In this document: positions 8,003 through 18,339 of the stretch, piece by piece
How the letters are laid out: every line of letters begins with the position of its first letter
How positions within the stretch are numbered: the stretch's first letter is position 1
DNA from: Pseudomonas congelans
GTDB taxonomy: Bacteria > Pseudomonadota > Gammaproteobacteria > Pseudomonadales > Pseudomonadaceae
Assembly: GCF_900103225.1 (NCBI RefSeq)
Contig: NZ_FNJH01000004.1
Location: 1 to 64,000, forward strand
DNA: 64,000 nt
Direction: 5' to 3'
The notes under the pieces: generated by a model
Seen by the model: only the letters and a program-made list of their open reading frames with translations
Told to the model about the DNA's origin: nothing
Database searches by the model: none
Position numbers and translations under genes: made by a program

Positions 8003-9556
8003 ATGTCAAACCACGCGATACCTGCGCGCCTGCAACTGCGCCACATCACCAAACGGTATCCCGGCTGCCTGGCCAACGACTCCGTCGACCTGACGATTCA
8101 GCCCGGAGAGATTCACGCCCTGCTGGGTGAAAACGGTGCGGGCAAAAGCACGCTGATGAAGATCATCTATGGCGTGACGCAGCCCGACGCCGGGACGATC
8201 ATCTGGCAAGGCCAGGCGCAGACCATGCGCAATCCGGCGCAGGCCAGAAGCCTGGGCATCGGCATGGTGTTCCAGCATTTTTCGCTGTTCGAAACCCTCA
8301 GCGTCGCGCAAAACATCGCGCTGGCCATGGGCGCAGCGGCAGGCACGCCCAAACAACTGGAGCCGCGCATCCGTGAGGTCTCACAACGCTACGGCATGGC
8401 GGTGGAACCCCAGCGGCTGGTCCACAGCCTGTCGATTGGCGAGCGGCAGAAAGTCGAGATCATTCGCTGCCTGATGCAGGACATTCGCCTGTTGATCCTC
8501 GACGAACCCACGTCGGTGTTGACGCCCCAGGAAGCCGAGGAGCTGTTCGTGACCCTGCGCCATCTGGCTCGAGAAGGCTGCAGCATTCTGTTTATCAGTC
8601 ACAAGCTGGGCGAGGTGCGCGCGCTGTGTCACAGCGCAACCGTGCTGCGCAACGGCAAGGTCTCCGGGCACTGCATTCCCGCTGAATGTTCCGATCTGGA
8701 ACTGGCGCGCTTGATGGTCGGTGATGCCGAAGGGCTGACCGCGCAGTATGAGAAAGTCAGCGGCAGCACAGTCTTTTTGCGCATCGACAAACTGTCCTGG
8801 CACAACCCGGACCCGTTCGGCTGCTCACTCAAAGACCTCAGTCTGGAAGTACGCAGCGGCGAAATCGTCGGTATCGCAGGCGTAGCCGGGAATGGTCAGG
8901 ATGAATTGCTGGCGCTGCTCAGCGGCGAACAGACCTTGCCGCACGCCCAGGCGGCGACCCTGCGTTTTGAGGATGCCCCGGTCGGCAACCTGCGCCCCGA
9001 TGCGCGGCGCAAGCGTGGCTTGGCTTTCGTCCCGGCCGAGCGCCTGGGACATGGCGCAGTGCCGGAACTCAGTCTTGCCGACAACGCGCTGCTTACCGCC
9101 TTCCAGCAAGGGCTGGTGAGCAATGGCCTGATCCAGCGCAGCAAGGTGCGCGCACTGGCTGACGAAATCATTCGGCGCTTTGCAGTCAAGACGCCGGATG
9201 CACTGGCCCCGGCGCGCAGTCTGTCGGGCGGCAACCTGCAGAAATTCATTCTCGGTCGGGAAATTCTGCAAAAGCCGAAACTGTTGATTGCCGCGCATCC
9301 CACCTGGGGCGTGGATGTCGGCGCTGCGGCGGCGATCCATCGGGCGCTGATTGCCTTGCGCGACGCCGGGGCCGCGATTCTGGTGATCTCCGAAGACCTG
9401 GACGAATTGTTCCAGATCAGCGACCGACTCGCCGCCCTGAGCGGCGGTCAGCTTTCCGACCTTATCCCTACTGAACAGACCAGCACCGTGCAAATCGGCG
9501 GCTGGATGGCGGGACAGTTCGATCATTCTCAAACCCAAGCCCACGTGCCTGGTTAA
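8003..9556 (+). CDS. Nucleoside-type ABC importer, tandem ATPase subunit
   Basis: A 517-residue double ATPase of the RbsA/NupO type that powers BMP-dependent nucleoside or purine uptake. The first domain has Walker A GENGAGKS, a signature LSIGERQKVEI and Walker B LLILDEPTSVL. The second has the degenerate Walker A usual for this class (GVAGNGQDELL) and signature LSGGNLQKF. ATG 8003 starts the protein just before the first ATPase strand; the longer open frame upstream has no family sequence. Two permease genes follow with short spacing, and the binding protein is encoded separately at 19403. The order resembles PA0136-PA0138 of P. aeruginosa. Confidence 0.88.
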   Translation: MSNHAIPARLQLRHITKRYPGCLANDSVDLTIQPGEIHALLGENGAGKSTLMKIIYGVTQPDAGTIIWQGQAQTMRNPAQARSLGIGMVFQHFSLFETLSVAQNIALAMGAAAGTPKQLEPRIREVSQRYGMAVEPQRLVHSLSIGERQKVEIIRCLMQDIRLLILDEPTSVLTPQEAEELFVTLRHLAREGCSILFISHKLGEVRALCHSATVLRNGKVSGHCIPAECSDLELARLMVGDAEGLTAQYEKVSGSTVFLRIDKLSWHNPDPFGCSLKDLSLEVRSGEIVGIAGVAGNGQDELLALLSGEQTLPHAQAATLRFEDAPVGNLRPDARRKRGLAFVPAERLGHGAVPELSLADNALLTAFQQGLVSNGLIQRSKVRALADEIIRRFAVKTPDALAPARSLSGGNLQKFILGREILQKPKLLIAAHPTWGVDVGAAAAIHRALIALRDAGAAILVISEDLDELFQISDRLAALSGGQLSDLIPTEQTSTVQIGGWMAGQFDHSQTQAHVPG

Positions 9557-9567
9557 CGGAGCAAAAC

Positions 9568-10668
9568 ATGCTGCTTTCTCTGGAACCGCGCGGCCAGCAA
9601 TCGCGCGCGATGTTGTGGTGCTCCCCTTTACTGGCTGCGGTGCTGACCCTGGTCTGCGGTTCGCTGCTGTTCATCGGTCTGGGCCTGAACCCTGTGGTGA
9701 CACTGCACACCTTGCTGATCGCGCCGGTCAGCGACTGGTACGGCCTGTCGGAATTGATGGTCAAGACCCTGCCGATTCTGCTCTGCGCGCTGGGTCTGGC
9801 GGTCGCCTATCAGGCGCGCATCTGGAACATCGGTGCGGAAGGCCAGTTGCTGCTCGGCGCATTGGCGGGCAGTGCCGTGGCGGTAAATATCATCGAGATG
9901 GAAAGTCGTTGGGCGCTGGTCATGGTGTTGCTGGCCGGCACCCTCGCCGGCGCTGCCTGGGCGGGCGTGACCGCCTGGCTGCGCACGCACTTCAACGCCA
10001 ATGAAATCCTCACCAGCATCATGCTCAATTACATCGCCCTCAACTTGCTGCTGTATTTCGTCCATGGGCCGCTCAAGGACCCGGCCGGCATGAACTTCCC
10101 GGAGTCAGCGACCTTCGGCGACGCCAGCCGCCTGCCGCTGTTGATGGAGGATGGCCGCGCGCACATCGGCGTGTACTTTGCCCTGTTCGCGCTGGTCGCG
10201 GTCTGGGTGTTGCTGCAACGCAGCTTTGTCGGCTTCCAGATCAAGGTGCTGGGCCTGGACAAGCGAGCGGCTGGCTTCGTCGGCTTTCGCGAAAAACGCC
10301 TGGTGTGGCTGGTGCTGTTGATCAGTGGCGCACTTGCCGGGCTGGCGGGCGTGTCGGAAGTGGCAGGGCCGATTGGCCAACTGGTGCCGCAGGTCTCGCC
10401 AGGTTATGGCTATGCCGCGATCACCGTGGCCTTTCTCGGCCGCCTCAACCCCATCGGCATTCTGTTCTCCAGCCTGCTGATCGCCCTGCTGTATCTGGGT
10501 GGGGAAAGTGCGCAAATGACCTTGAACCTGCCGTTGGCAATCACGCAACTGTTTCAGGGGATGATGCTGTTTTTCCTGCTCGCCTGCGATGTGCTGATTC
10601 TCTACCGCCCACGTCTGAAACTGCACTGGGCCAAGCGCCAGATGACACCCGTCACAGGAGCCGCATGA
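9568..10668 (+). CDS. Nucleoside-type ABC importer permease 1
   Basis: A 366-residue inner-membrane permease of the BPD_transp_2 family (NupP/YufP type) with about ten hydrophobic segments. IWNIGAEGQLLLGALAG and ANEILTSIMLNYIA are typical of this family. It starts 11 bp after the ATPase gene with a CGGAG ribosome site and overlaps the next permease by four bases (ATGA), indicating tight translational coupling. It should form the membrane channel as a heterodimer with the next gene product. Confidence 0.88.
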   Translation: MLLSLEPRGQQSRAMLWCSPLLAAVLTLVCGSLLFIGLGLNPVVTLHTLLIAPVSDWYGLSELMVKTLPILLCALGLAVAYQARIWNIGAEGQLLLGALAGSAVAVNIIEMESRWALVMVLLAGTLAGAAWAGVTAWLRTHFNANEILTSIMLNYIALNLLLYFVHGPLKDPAGMNFPESATFGDASRLPLLMEDGRAHIGVYFALFALVAVWVLLQRSFVGFQIKVLGLDKRAAGFVGFREKRLVWLVLLISGALAGLAGVSEVAGPIGQLVPQVSPGYGYAAITVAFLGRLNPIGILFSSLLIALLYLGGESAQMTLNLPLAITQLFQGMMLFFLLACDVLILYRPRLKLHWAKRQMTPVTGAA

Positions 10669-11594
10669 TGGATATCGACCTGCTGAGCAATATTTTCTAC
10701 GCCATGGTCCGTTGCGGAACCCCCTTGCTGCTGGTGGCGCTGGGCGAGCTGATCTGTGAAAAAAGCGGCGTCATCAACCTCGGTCAGGAAGGCATGATGC
10801 TGTTCGGCGCAGTGATCGGTTTCATCGTCGCCCTGAACACCGGCAACCTCTGGCTGGGCGTGCTGCTGGCGATGCTCGCAGGCATGCTGCTCTCGGCGCT
10901 GTTTGCCCTGGTGGCGCTGGTGTTCAACGCCAATCAGGTCGCGACCGGGCTGGCGCTGACCATCTTCGGCGTCGGCCTTTCCAGCTTCGTCGGGGCCGCC
11001 TGGGTCGGCAAACCGTTGAGCGGTTTCGAACCGGTCGCCATCCCGTTGCTTAGCAACATTCCACTGATCGGCCGCATGCTGTTTGCCCAGGACCTGCTGG
11101 TCTACCTGTCTTTCGCCTTGTTCGCGCTGGTCGCCTGGGCACTGCTGAAAAGCCGCGTCGGGCTGATCATCCAGGCCGTCGGCGAAAACCCTGACGCCGC
11201 CAGCGCCATGGGCTTGCCGGTGCTGCGCGTGCGCACCCTCGCAGTGCTGTTCGGCGGCGCAATGGCCGGGCTGGCCGGGGCTTATCTGTCACTGGCCTAC
11301 ACGCCGATGTGGGCAGAAAACATGAGCGCCGGACGTGGCTGGATTGCCCTGGCACTGGTGGTTTTCGCCAGCTGGCGCGTGTGGCGCCTGCTGCTCGGTG
11401 CCTACCTGTTCGGTCTGGCCAGCATTCTGCACCTGGTCGCGCAGGGCATCGGCCTGGCCATCCCGTCCAACCTGCTGGCGATGCTGCCTTATGTGGCTAC
11501 CATCATCGTCCTCGTCCTGCTCTCCCGCGATGCTCTGCGCACCCGGCTGTATGCGCCGGTATCGCTGGGCCAGCCTTGGCGGGCGGGGCATTAA
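10665..11594 (+). CDS. Nucleoside-type ABC importer permease 2
   Basis: A 309-residue BPD_transp_2 permease (NupQ/YufQ type), second membrane subunit of the importer. The motif EKSGVINLGQEGMMLFGAV near residue 30 is the conserved family segment, as is ANQVATGLALTIFGVG. Its start codon overlaps the stop of permease 1. A REP-like palindrome follows within 25 bp and probably ends or protects the operon mRNA. Confidence 0.88.
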   Translation: MMDIDLLSNIFYAMVRCGTPLLLVALGELICEKSGVINLGQEGMMLFGAVIGFIVALNTGNLWLGVLLAMLAGMLLSALFALVALVFNANQVATGLALTIFGVGLSSFVGAAWVGKPLSGFEPVAIPLLSNIPLIGRMLFAQDLLVYLSFALFALVAWALLKSRVGLIIQAVGENPDAASAMGLPVLRVRTLAVLFGGAMAGLAGAYLSLAYTPMWAENMSAGRGWIALALVVFASWRVWRLLLGAYLFGLASILHLVAQGIGLAIPSNLLAMLPYVATIIVLVLLSRDALRTRLYAPVSLGQPWRAGH

Positions 11595-11615
11595 GGAGCT
11601 AGCGGCGCAGATGGT

Positions 11616-11668
11616 TGACGCAGAGCGTCACGAACGGCATTCCCACGCCGGAGCGTGAGGAACGATAA
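11616..11668. repeat. REP-like palindromic element
   Basis: It contains the pair GACGCAGAGCGTC and TTCCCACGCCGGAGCGTGAG, the degenerate palindromes of the repeat seen about ten times in this window. It lies in the spacer after the ABC importer operon. Confidence 0.75.
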
Positions 11669-11833
11669 TCCTGAAACTATCAGGCATGCCGTTCCAGTGA
11701 TTCCCCTGAACGTTTTCGGCTCACCAAGATTCCAACAGGTCATGGGCAGGAGTACGCTGCAAGGTCGAAACTTTCGAGAGGCCTTGCTGGCACTGCCATG
11801 GAGTCTGTCTCTCAATCTGCCAAGGAATCATTC

Positions 11834-12523
11834 ATGACCACTACCAAAAAAACCGCCCTCATCATCGGCGCCTCTCGCGGTCTGGGGCTTGGGCTGGTTC
11901 AGCGCTTGACCGAACAGGGCTGGCAAGTCACCGCCACCGTACGTGATCCGCAAAATGCCGAAAACCTGAAAGCAGTCGAGGGCGTGCGCATCGAAGCTGT
12001 GGATCTGGACGAAACGGCTTCGCTTGAAGTGCTGGTCCAGAAACTGCGCGGTGAGGTGTTCGACGTGCTGTTCGTCAACGCCGGCATCAGCGGCGCGGCA
12101 CACCAGAGCGCTGCGAAGTCGACCGCTGCCGAGCTCGGGCAGTTGTTCCTGACCAACGCTGTGGCGCCGATTCGTCTGGCCGAGCGCTTCGTCGATCAAA
12201 TTCGTCCCGGCACGGGCGTCCTGGCGTTCATGAGTTCGTGGCTGGGCAGCGTCACTTGCCCGGATGGCGCCAACCTTGCGCTGTACAAGGCCAGCAAAGC
12301 CGCGCTCAATTCGATGACCAATACCTTCGTCACCGAGCTGGGTGAGAACCGTCCCACCGTGCTGTCGATGCATCCTGGCTGGGTGAAGACCGACATGGGC
12401 GGCGAAAATGCCGCCATAGACGTCATGACCAGCACCACCGGGCTGGTCGAACAGCTCAATGCCTACGCCGGCAAAGGCGGCCATCACTTCATCGATTACC
12501 AGGGCAAGACGATTGCCTGGTAA
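11834..12523 (+). CDS. Short-chain dehydrogenase/reductase
   Basis: A 229-residue classical SDR with the NAD(P)-binding GASRGLGLGL near the N-terminus, the NAG motif (VNAGISG), an SSW segment in place of the usual catalytic SS, and YKASK carrying the catalytic Tyr and Lys. The ATG at 11834 has an AAGGA ribosome site. It reduces a carbonyl or oxidises an alcohol; the substrate is unknown. It is flanked by a REP element and a hairpin, so it is probably monocistronic and unrelated to the purine genes around it. Confidence 0.85.
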   Translation: MTTTKKTALIIGASRGLGLGLVQRLTEQGWQVTATVRDPQNAENLKAVEGVRIEAVDLDETASLEVLVQKLRGEVFDVLFVNAGISGAAHQSAAKSTAAELGQLFLTNAVAPIRLAERFVDQIRPGTGVLAFMSSWLGSVTCPDGANLALYKASKAALNSMTNTFVTELGENRPTVLSMHPGWVKTDMGGENAAIDVMTSTTGLVEQLNAYAGKGGHHFIDYQGKTIAW

Positions 12524-12552
12524 CCGGCCGCTCGACTAGAATCGCCGTCCTC

Positions 12553-12577
12553 CGCCGGGGCGCATCTGCCCCCGGCG
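12553..12577 (+). terminator. G+C-rich hairpin after the SDR gene
   Basis: CGCCGGGG (12553-12560) pairs with CCCCGGCG (12570-12577) around a 9-base loop, 30 bp after the SDR stop codon. No T-run follows, so termination strength is uncertain. Confidence 0.5.
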
Positions 12578-12646
12578 ACCCTGGATCAGCAGACAGGGCA
12601 ACACTGAGCTGGCTAACCTGAACCTGTCTTTCAGAGGAGCCGGCCC

Positions 12647-14002
12647 ATGCCCGCGATCCGTATCTGGTTGAAAAATCCCCTTGCCGTGTTTACTGCCAAT
12701 GACCTGGACGCCCGTGGCGGTCTGGTAATTGAAGGCGGCGTCATCACTGAAGTGCTGGCCGCCGGGCAGCTCCCTTCGACACCTTGCACTCAGACATTCG
12801 ATGCGAGCGAGCATGTGCTGCTGCCGGGGCTGATCAACACACACCATCACTTCTATCAGACCCTCACGCGGGCCTGGGCGCCGGTGGTCAATCAGCCGTT
12901 GTTCCCCTGGCTGAAGACCCTGTACCCGGTATGGGCGCGCCTGACGCCGGAGAAGCTCGCAGTCGCCAGCAAGGTGGCGCTGGCCGAGTTGTTGCTGTCC
13001 GGGTGCACGACCGCTGCCGATCATCACTATCTGTTTCCCGATGGGCTGGAACACGCTATCGATGTACAGGTGCAGAGCGTTCGGGAACTGGGCATGCGCG
13101 CGATGCTGACCCGTGGCTCGATGAGCCTGGGCGAAGCGGATGGAGGCTTGCCGCCGCAGCAAACCGTGCAGCAGGGTGAGGTGATTCTGGCCGACAGCCA
13201 GCGCTTGATCGAGACCTACCATCAACGTGGCGACGGCGCGCAGATTCAGATCGCCCTGGCGCCCTGCTCACCCTTCTCGGTCACCCCGCAGATCATGGCC
13301 GAGAGCGCAGCCATGGCGGAAAAACTCGACGTGCGCCTGCACACGCACCTGGCCGAAACCCTCGACGAAGAAGACTTCTGCCTGCAACGCTTCGGCCTGC
13401 GCACCGTGGATTATCTGGACAGCGTCGGCTGGCTGGGCCCGCGCACCTGGCTGGCCCATGGCATCCATTTCAACCCCGACGAAATCGCCCGTCTCGGCGC
13501 AGCAGGTACGGGCGTCTGTCACTGCCCAAGCTCTAACATGCGCCTGGCCTCCGGCATCTGCCCGACCCTGGACCTGCTCGCGGCGGGCGCGCCGTTGGGG
13601 CTTGGGGTCGATGGTTCGGCGTCCAACGACGCATCGAACATGATTCTGGAAACCCGCCAGGCGCTTTACCTGCAGCGTCTGCGCTACGGCGCCGAAAAAA
13701 TCACCCCGCAGCTGGTGCTGGGCTGGGCCACCAAGGGGTCGGCGCAATTGCTGGGACGCACTGACCTCGGTGAACTGGCGGTGGGCAAACAGGCTGATCT
13801 GGCGTTGTTCAAGCTGGACGAACTGCGCTTTTCCGGCAGCCATGACCCGCTGTCAGCCCTGCTGCTGTGCGGCGCAGACCGTGCCGACCGGGTAATGATT
13901 GCAGGGCATTGGCGAGTGATCGACGGCCAGGTCGAAGGGCTGGACATCAAGCAACTGATTGCCGATCACAGCCAGGCCGCGCGGGAATTGATTCAGGGCT
14001 GA
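12647..14002 (+). CDS. 8-oxoguanine deaminase
   Basis: A 451-residue metal-dependent amidohydrolase that hydrolyses 8-oxoguanine to urate and ammonia. Visible metal and substrate residues are NTHHHFYQT (first strand HxH), HTHLAET, AHGIHF and GVDGSASND (metal-binding Asp). The sequence matches my recollection of Pa0142 of P. aeruginosa, experimentally characterised as 8-oxoguanine deaminase, rather than guanine deaminase, cytosine deaminase or atrazine hydrolase, which share the fold. The ribosome site AGAGGAG precedes the ATG. Its neighbours (purine ABC importer, adenine deaminase) agree with purine salvage or catabolism. Confidence 0.87.
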   Translation: MPAIRIWLKNPLAVFTANDLDARGGLVIEGGVITEVLAAGQLPSTPCTQTFDASEHVLLPGLINTHHHFYQTLTRAWAPVVNQPLFPWLKTLYPVWARLTPEKLAVASKVALAELLLSGCTTAADHHYLFPDGLEHAIDVQVQSVRELGMRAMLTRGSMSLGEADGGLPPQQTVQQGEVILADSQRLIETYHQRGDGAQIQIALAPCSPFSVTPQIMAESAAMAEKLDVRLHTHLAETLDEEDFCLQRFGLRTVDYLDSVGWLGPRTWLAHGIHFNPDEIARLGAAGTGVCHCPSSNMRLASGICPTLDLLAAGAPLGLGVDGSASNDASNMILETRQALYLQRLRYGAEKITPQLVLGWATKGSAQLLGRTDLGELAVGKQADLALFKLDELRFSGSHDPLSALLLCGADRADRVMIAGHWRVIDGQVEGLDIKQLIADHSQAARELIQG

Positions 14003-14026
14003 ACGTGCGCAACGATACTCTCGACT

Positions 14027-14102
14027 ATCGTGCGACGCTCCGCGTCGGCATGCCGTTCAGGACGCTCTGCGTCCTCTCGCTACGCCGAACGTGAGGACGA
14101 TA
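14027..14102. repeat. REP-like palindromic element
   Basis: It contains GACGCTCCGCGTC, AGGACGCTCTGCGTCCT and a decayed partner, between the converging deaminase and antiporter genes. It probably also acts as a boundary for the two converging transcripts. Confidence 0.7.
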
Positions 14103-14113
14103 GGCAATGAGCC

Positions 14114-15217
14114 TTAAAGCCCCAGACACGAGAGCATGATGAACGTCGCGAACAGCACGAAGTGGGTCATGCCTTCGATGGCGTTGGTTTCACCGTCGTT
14201 GAGGTTGATCGCGGACACCAGCAGGGTGATGAAGATCATCACGGTCTGCACCGGAGTCATGGCCATCTGGAAAGGCTGGCCACTGTAAAGCGCCATAGCT
14301 TCCATCACCGGAACCGTGAGGATCACGGTCGACAGCGAAGCGCCCAGAGCGATGTTGACCACCGACTGCATGCGGTTGGCCAGCGCGGCACGCAGGGCCG
14401 TGAGGATCTCGGGCGCGGCGGAGATGGCGGCTACCAGGATGGCGGTCATCACCGGCGGTGCACCGGTGCCTTCCAGTCCCAGGTCAACCGTCTTCGACAT
14501 CACTTCGGCCAGCGCACCGATCACCACCACGCCGACAACCAGTGTGGCAATTGAGCGGGTCAGATTGACCGGCTCTGCATGTTCTTCAGCCGGACTGGAG
14601 CCCTGGCCCTGGCGTTTCTTCTTTTCCGGGTAGCTGTAGCTGAAAAAGTAACTGTGCGGCCCGACCTGCATGCGCAGGAACAGCGTGTAGAGCAGGATCA
14701 TCGCGCCGATGGTGAACGCCGAATAGAGCTTCCAGTCACCTTTGGGAATGAACTCGGGTACGACCATCGAGACACCCATCGCGGTGAGGATCATCACGCT
14801 GTAGGTGCGCGCCGAATCGTCGTTGTACGACTGCTCGCCGTGCTTGATACCGCCCATCAGCGCCGCAAGACCGAGGATGCCGTTGATGTCGAGCATCACC
14901 GCCGAATAAATCGTGTCCCGCACCAGCGTCGGCGACGGCTCGTTGCTCATCATGATCGCCAGGATCACCACTTCGACCGTCACCGCCGACAGCGTGAGGA
15001 TCATCGTGCCGTAAGGATCGCCGACCTTTTCCGCCAGCATCTCGGCGTGATGCGCAACGCGCATCGAGGCGCAGACGATGAAGGCGACCAGCGCCAGCCC
15101 CGACACCAGCGCAACGACCTGACCATTGCCTACCAGCACGTGCTCCAGTGGATAAGCGACGAACATGGCAATGATTGCCAGCAACAGAAACTTTTCTTGC
15201 TTGAGCAATGCGCCCAT
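14114..15217 (-). CDS. chaA: Calcium/proton antiporter, ChaA/CaxA type
   Basis: A 367-residue inner-membrane cation antiporter of the CaCA/CAX superfamily that exports Ca2+ (ChaA also Na+ or K+) in exchange for protons. About eleven hydrophobic segments are visible, with two related alpha repeats: the first carries TLSAVTVEVVILAIMM and the second AISAAPEILTALRAAL, each with the conserved acidic residue. A charged loop (PEKKKRQGQGSSPAEEHAE) separates the halves. I start at ATG 15217, preceded by GGGGA; the long upstream extension of the open frame is not family-like. It is divergent from fecB. Confidence 0.86.
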   Translation of the reverse strand: MGALLKQEKFLLLAIIAMFVAYPLEHVLVGNGQVVALVSGLALVAFIVCASMRVAHHAEMLAEKVGDPYGTMILTLSAVTVEVVILAIMMSNEPSPTLVRDTIYSAVMLDINGILGLAALMGGIKHGEQSYNDDSARTYSVMILTAMGVSMVVPEFIPKGDWKLYSAFTIGAMILLYTLFLRMQVGPHSYFFSYSYPEKKKRQGQGSSPAEEHAEPVNLTRSIATLVVGVVVIGALAEVMSKTVDLGLEGTGAPPVMTAILVAAISAAPEILTALRAALANRMQSVVNIALGASLSTVILTVPVMEAMALYSGQPFQMAMTPVQTVMIFITLLVSAINLNDGETNAIEGMTHFVLFATFIMLSCLGL

Positions 15218-15459
15218 TTTTATTCCCCAAACCTTGCGACATCGCCGCGGATGTACATGAAGGTGGCCAACAGTGAAGGCTGTCAGAGTAGCGTGTGTGA
15301 CAAAAGGTTTCATAAAATAGCCCGAATGAGAACGGCACTCACGCGTAAATGACTTTTGATCCCGTCGCCGCGATGTGAAATAGTGCCCGCCGTTTTCTTC
15401 GCGGCCTTCAGGGCGCGCCTGTTTTTCATGATTCCGCTTTGTTAGAAAGGACCTTTGCC
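15218..15459. promoter_or_regulatory. Divergent chaA-fecB spacer
   Basis: The 242 bp must hold promoters for both the antiporter and the fec operon. A stretch near 15322-15340 (AATGAGAACGGCACTC) weakly resembles one half of a Fur box, but I cannot find a convincing 19 bp Fur palindrome. Confidence 0.3.
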
Positions 15460-16380
15460 ATGCGTGCTTTTCGACTTCCGCATCTGCTGGCTTGCGGCCT
15501 GCTGACCCTGATCGCGACCCTCGCCCAGGCCGCACCTATCGACATCGATGACGGCCAACACAAAGTCCACCTGCCTGATACTCCCAAGCGTGTGGTGGTG
15601 CTGGAGTTTTCGTTTCTCGACGGGCTGGCATCGGTGGGCGTGACACCCGTCGGCGCGGCGGACGATGGCGATGCCAACCGCGTGCTGCCCAAGGTGCGCA
15701 AGGCCGTCGGTGAATGGCAGTCGGTGGGCCTGCGTTCGCAACCCAATATAGAAGTGATCGCGCGGCTCAAGCCGGACCTGATCATTGCCGACCTCGGTCG
15801 CCATCAGGCGCTGTACAACGACCTGGCCAGCCTGGCGCCGACGCTGATGCTGCCGTCACGCGGCGAGGATTATCAGGGCAGCCTGAAGTCTGCAGAACTG
15901 ATCGGCGTCGCGCTGGGCAAGGGGCCGCAGATGCAGGCGCGCATCGCGGAAAACCGGCAGCACCTGAAGACCGTCGCCGAGCAGATTCCGGCCAACACCA
16001 ACGTGCTGTTCGGCGTCGCCCGCGAAGACAGCTTCTCGGTCCATGGCCCGCACTCTTATGCAGGCAGCGTACTGCAGGCGATAGGTCTGAAAGTCCCGGA
16101 AGTGCGCAAAAACGCCGCGCCCACCGAATTCGTCAGCCTGGAGCAACTGCTGGCTCTGGATCCCGGCTGGTTGCTGGTCGGCCATTACCGCCGTCCGAGC
16201 ATTGTCGACACCTGGAGCAAGCAGCCGCTGTGGCAGGTGCTGGGCGCTGTGCGTAACAAGCAAGTGGCCGAAGTGGATGGCGACAGCTGGGCGCGCAATC
16301 GCGGGATCATGGCCTCCGAGCAGATCGCCGACGATGCGCTTGCCGTGCTCAAGGGCGGCAAGGCCGTGCTGAACCCGTAA
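15460..16380 (+). CDS. fecB: Ferric citrate ABC transporter, periplasmic binding protein
   Basis: A 306-residue secreted protein with a signal peptide (about residues 1-24, ending LAQAA) and a type III (TroA-like) iron-siderophore binding fold. It closely parallels my recollection of E. coli FecB over its length: VVVLEFSFLDGLASVGV, EWQSVG, ALKPDLIIAD-like, LLVGHYR, PLWQVL and WAR(N)RGI. It captures ferric citrate in the periplasm and delivers it to FecCD. Start ATG 15460 follows GAAAGGA. Its stop codon abuts the next start (TAAATG). Confidence 0.88.
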   Translation: MRAFRLPHLLACGLLTLIATLAQAAPIDIDDGQHKVHLPDTPKRVVVLEFSFLDGLASVGVTPVGAADDGDANRVLPKVRKAVGEWQSVGLRSQPNIEVIARLKPDLIIADLGRHQALYNDLASLAPTLMLPSRGEDYQGSLKSAELIGVALGKGPQMQARIAENRQHLKTVAEQIPANTNVLFGVAREDSFSVHGPHSYAGSVLQAIGLKVPEVRKNAAPTEFVSLEQLLALDPGWLLVGHYRRPSIVDTWSKQPLWQVLGAVRNKQVAEVDGDSWARNRGIMASEQIADDALAVLKGGKAVLNP

Positions 16381-17366
16381 ATGCGCCGCTGGCTGATGGC
16401 GGGCGTCATCACCGTGGCCTGCCTGGGACTGTTCTGGGTGTCGCTGTTCGCCCTTTCGTCGTTCAGCATTCGGCAGGTGGATGCCTGGAACGGACTGATA
16501 ACGCAGGGCCGTGAGGGCGGCAATATTGCTTACATCGTTGCGCAACTGCGCGTGCCACGCGCCTTGTGCGCGGCACTGGTCGGTGCCTGCCTGGGCATGG
16601 CCGGCGCGCTGATGCAGGGCATCACCCGCAACCGTCTGGCCTCCCCGTCATTGTTTGGCGTTACCGCAGGCGCAGCCTTGGGGCTGGCGCTGTTTTCCAC
16701 CGGCCTGGTCGCTCTGCCCTTCCCCGGTGGCGCCCTGCTGATGACCTGCCTCGGCGGTGCGCTGGCGTGGATCACCGTGTTCAGTCTCGGCGGTGCATGG
16801 TCACCCGCCACGGCTCAAGGCCGGCTGGTGCTGGCAGGCGTTGCCGTCGCAGCACTGTGCGCTGCATTGACCCGCCTCACAGTCATTCTCGTCGAGGCCC
16901 AGGCGCAAAGTGTCCTCAACTGGCTGGCAGGGTCACTGGCCAATGTCGGTGCCGCGCAGTTGCAACTGCTCTGGCCCTGCACGCTGATCGGCGTGGTACT
17001 GGCGATGGCCTGTGCACCGCGCCTGAACCTGATCAACCTCGGCGAAGACGCCGCGCGTTCGCTGGGCGTGCGTATCGGGGCGTTACGCCTGCTGGTATTC
17101 GTGGTCAGCCTGCTGCTGGTCGGCGCCAGTGTCTGCGCCGTCGGACCGATTGGCTTTGTCGGCCTGATCGCGCCGAACATCGCTCGCCAGTGGCTGGGCA
17201 ATGACTACCGCTGGCTGATACCGATCAGCGCCGGCCTGGGCGCAGCCATCGTGCTGGCCTCGGACCTGATCAGCCGCGCCGTGGCCTTCCCCGTGGAAAC
17301 ACCGGCCGGGGTGGTGACGGCATTGATCGGCGCGCCGTTCTTTCTGTTTCTGGCGAGGCGTGCGCT

Positions 17367-17370
<4 letters not shown>
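16381..17370 (+). CDS. fecC: Ferric citrate ABC transporter permease
   Basis: A 329-residue FecCD-family permease with about nine hydrophobic segments. It has the family motifs RVPRALCAALVGACLGMAG near residue 57 and GPIGFVGLIAPNIAR near 258, the latter being the ATPase-coupling loop. It begins on the base after the fecB stop and overlaps the following permease by four bases, so the operon is tightly coupled. Confidence 0.87.
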
Positions 17371-18335
<965 letters not shown>

Positions 18336-18339
18336 TCCC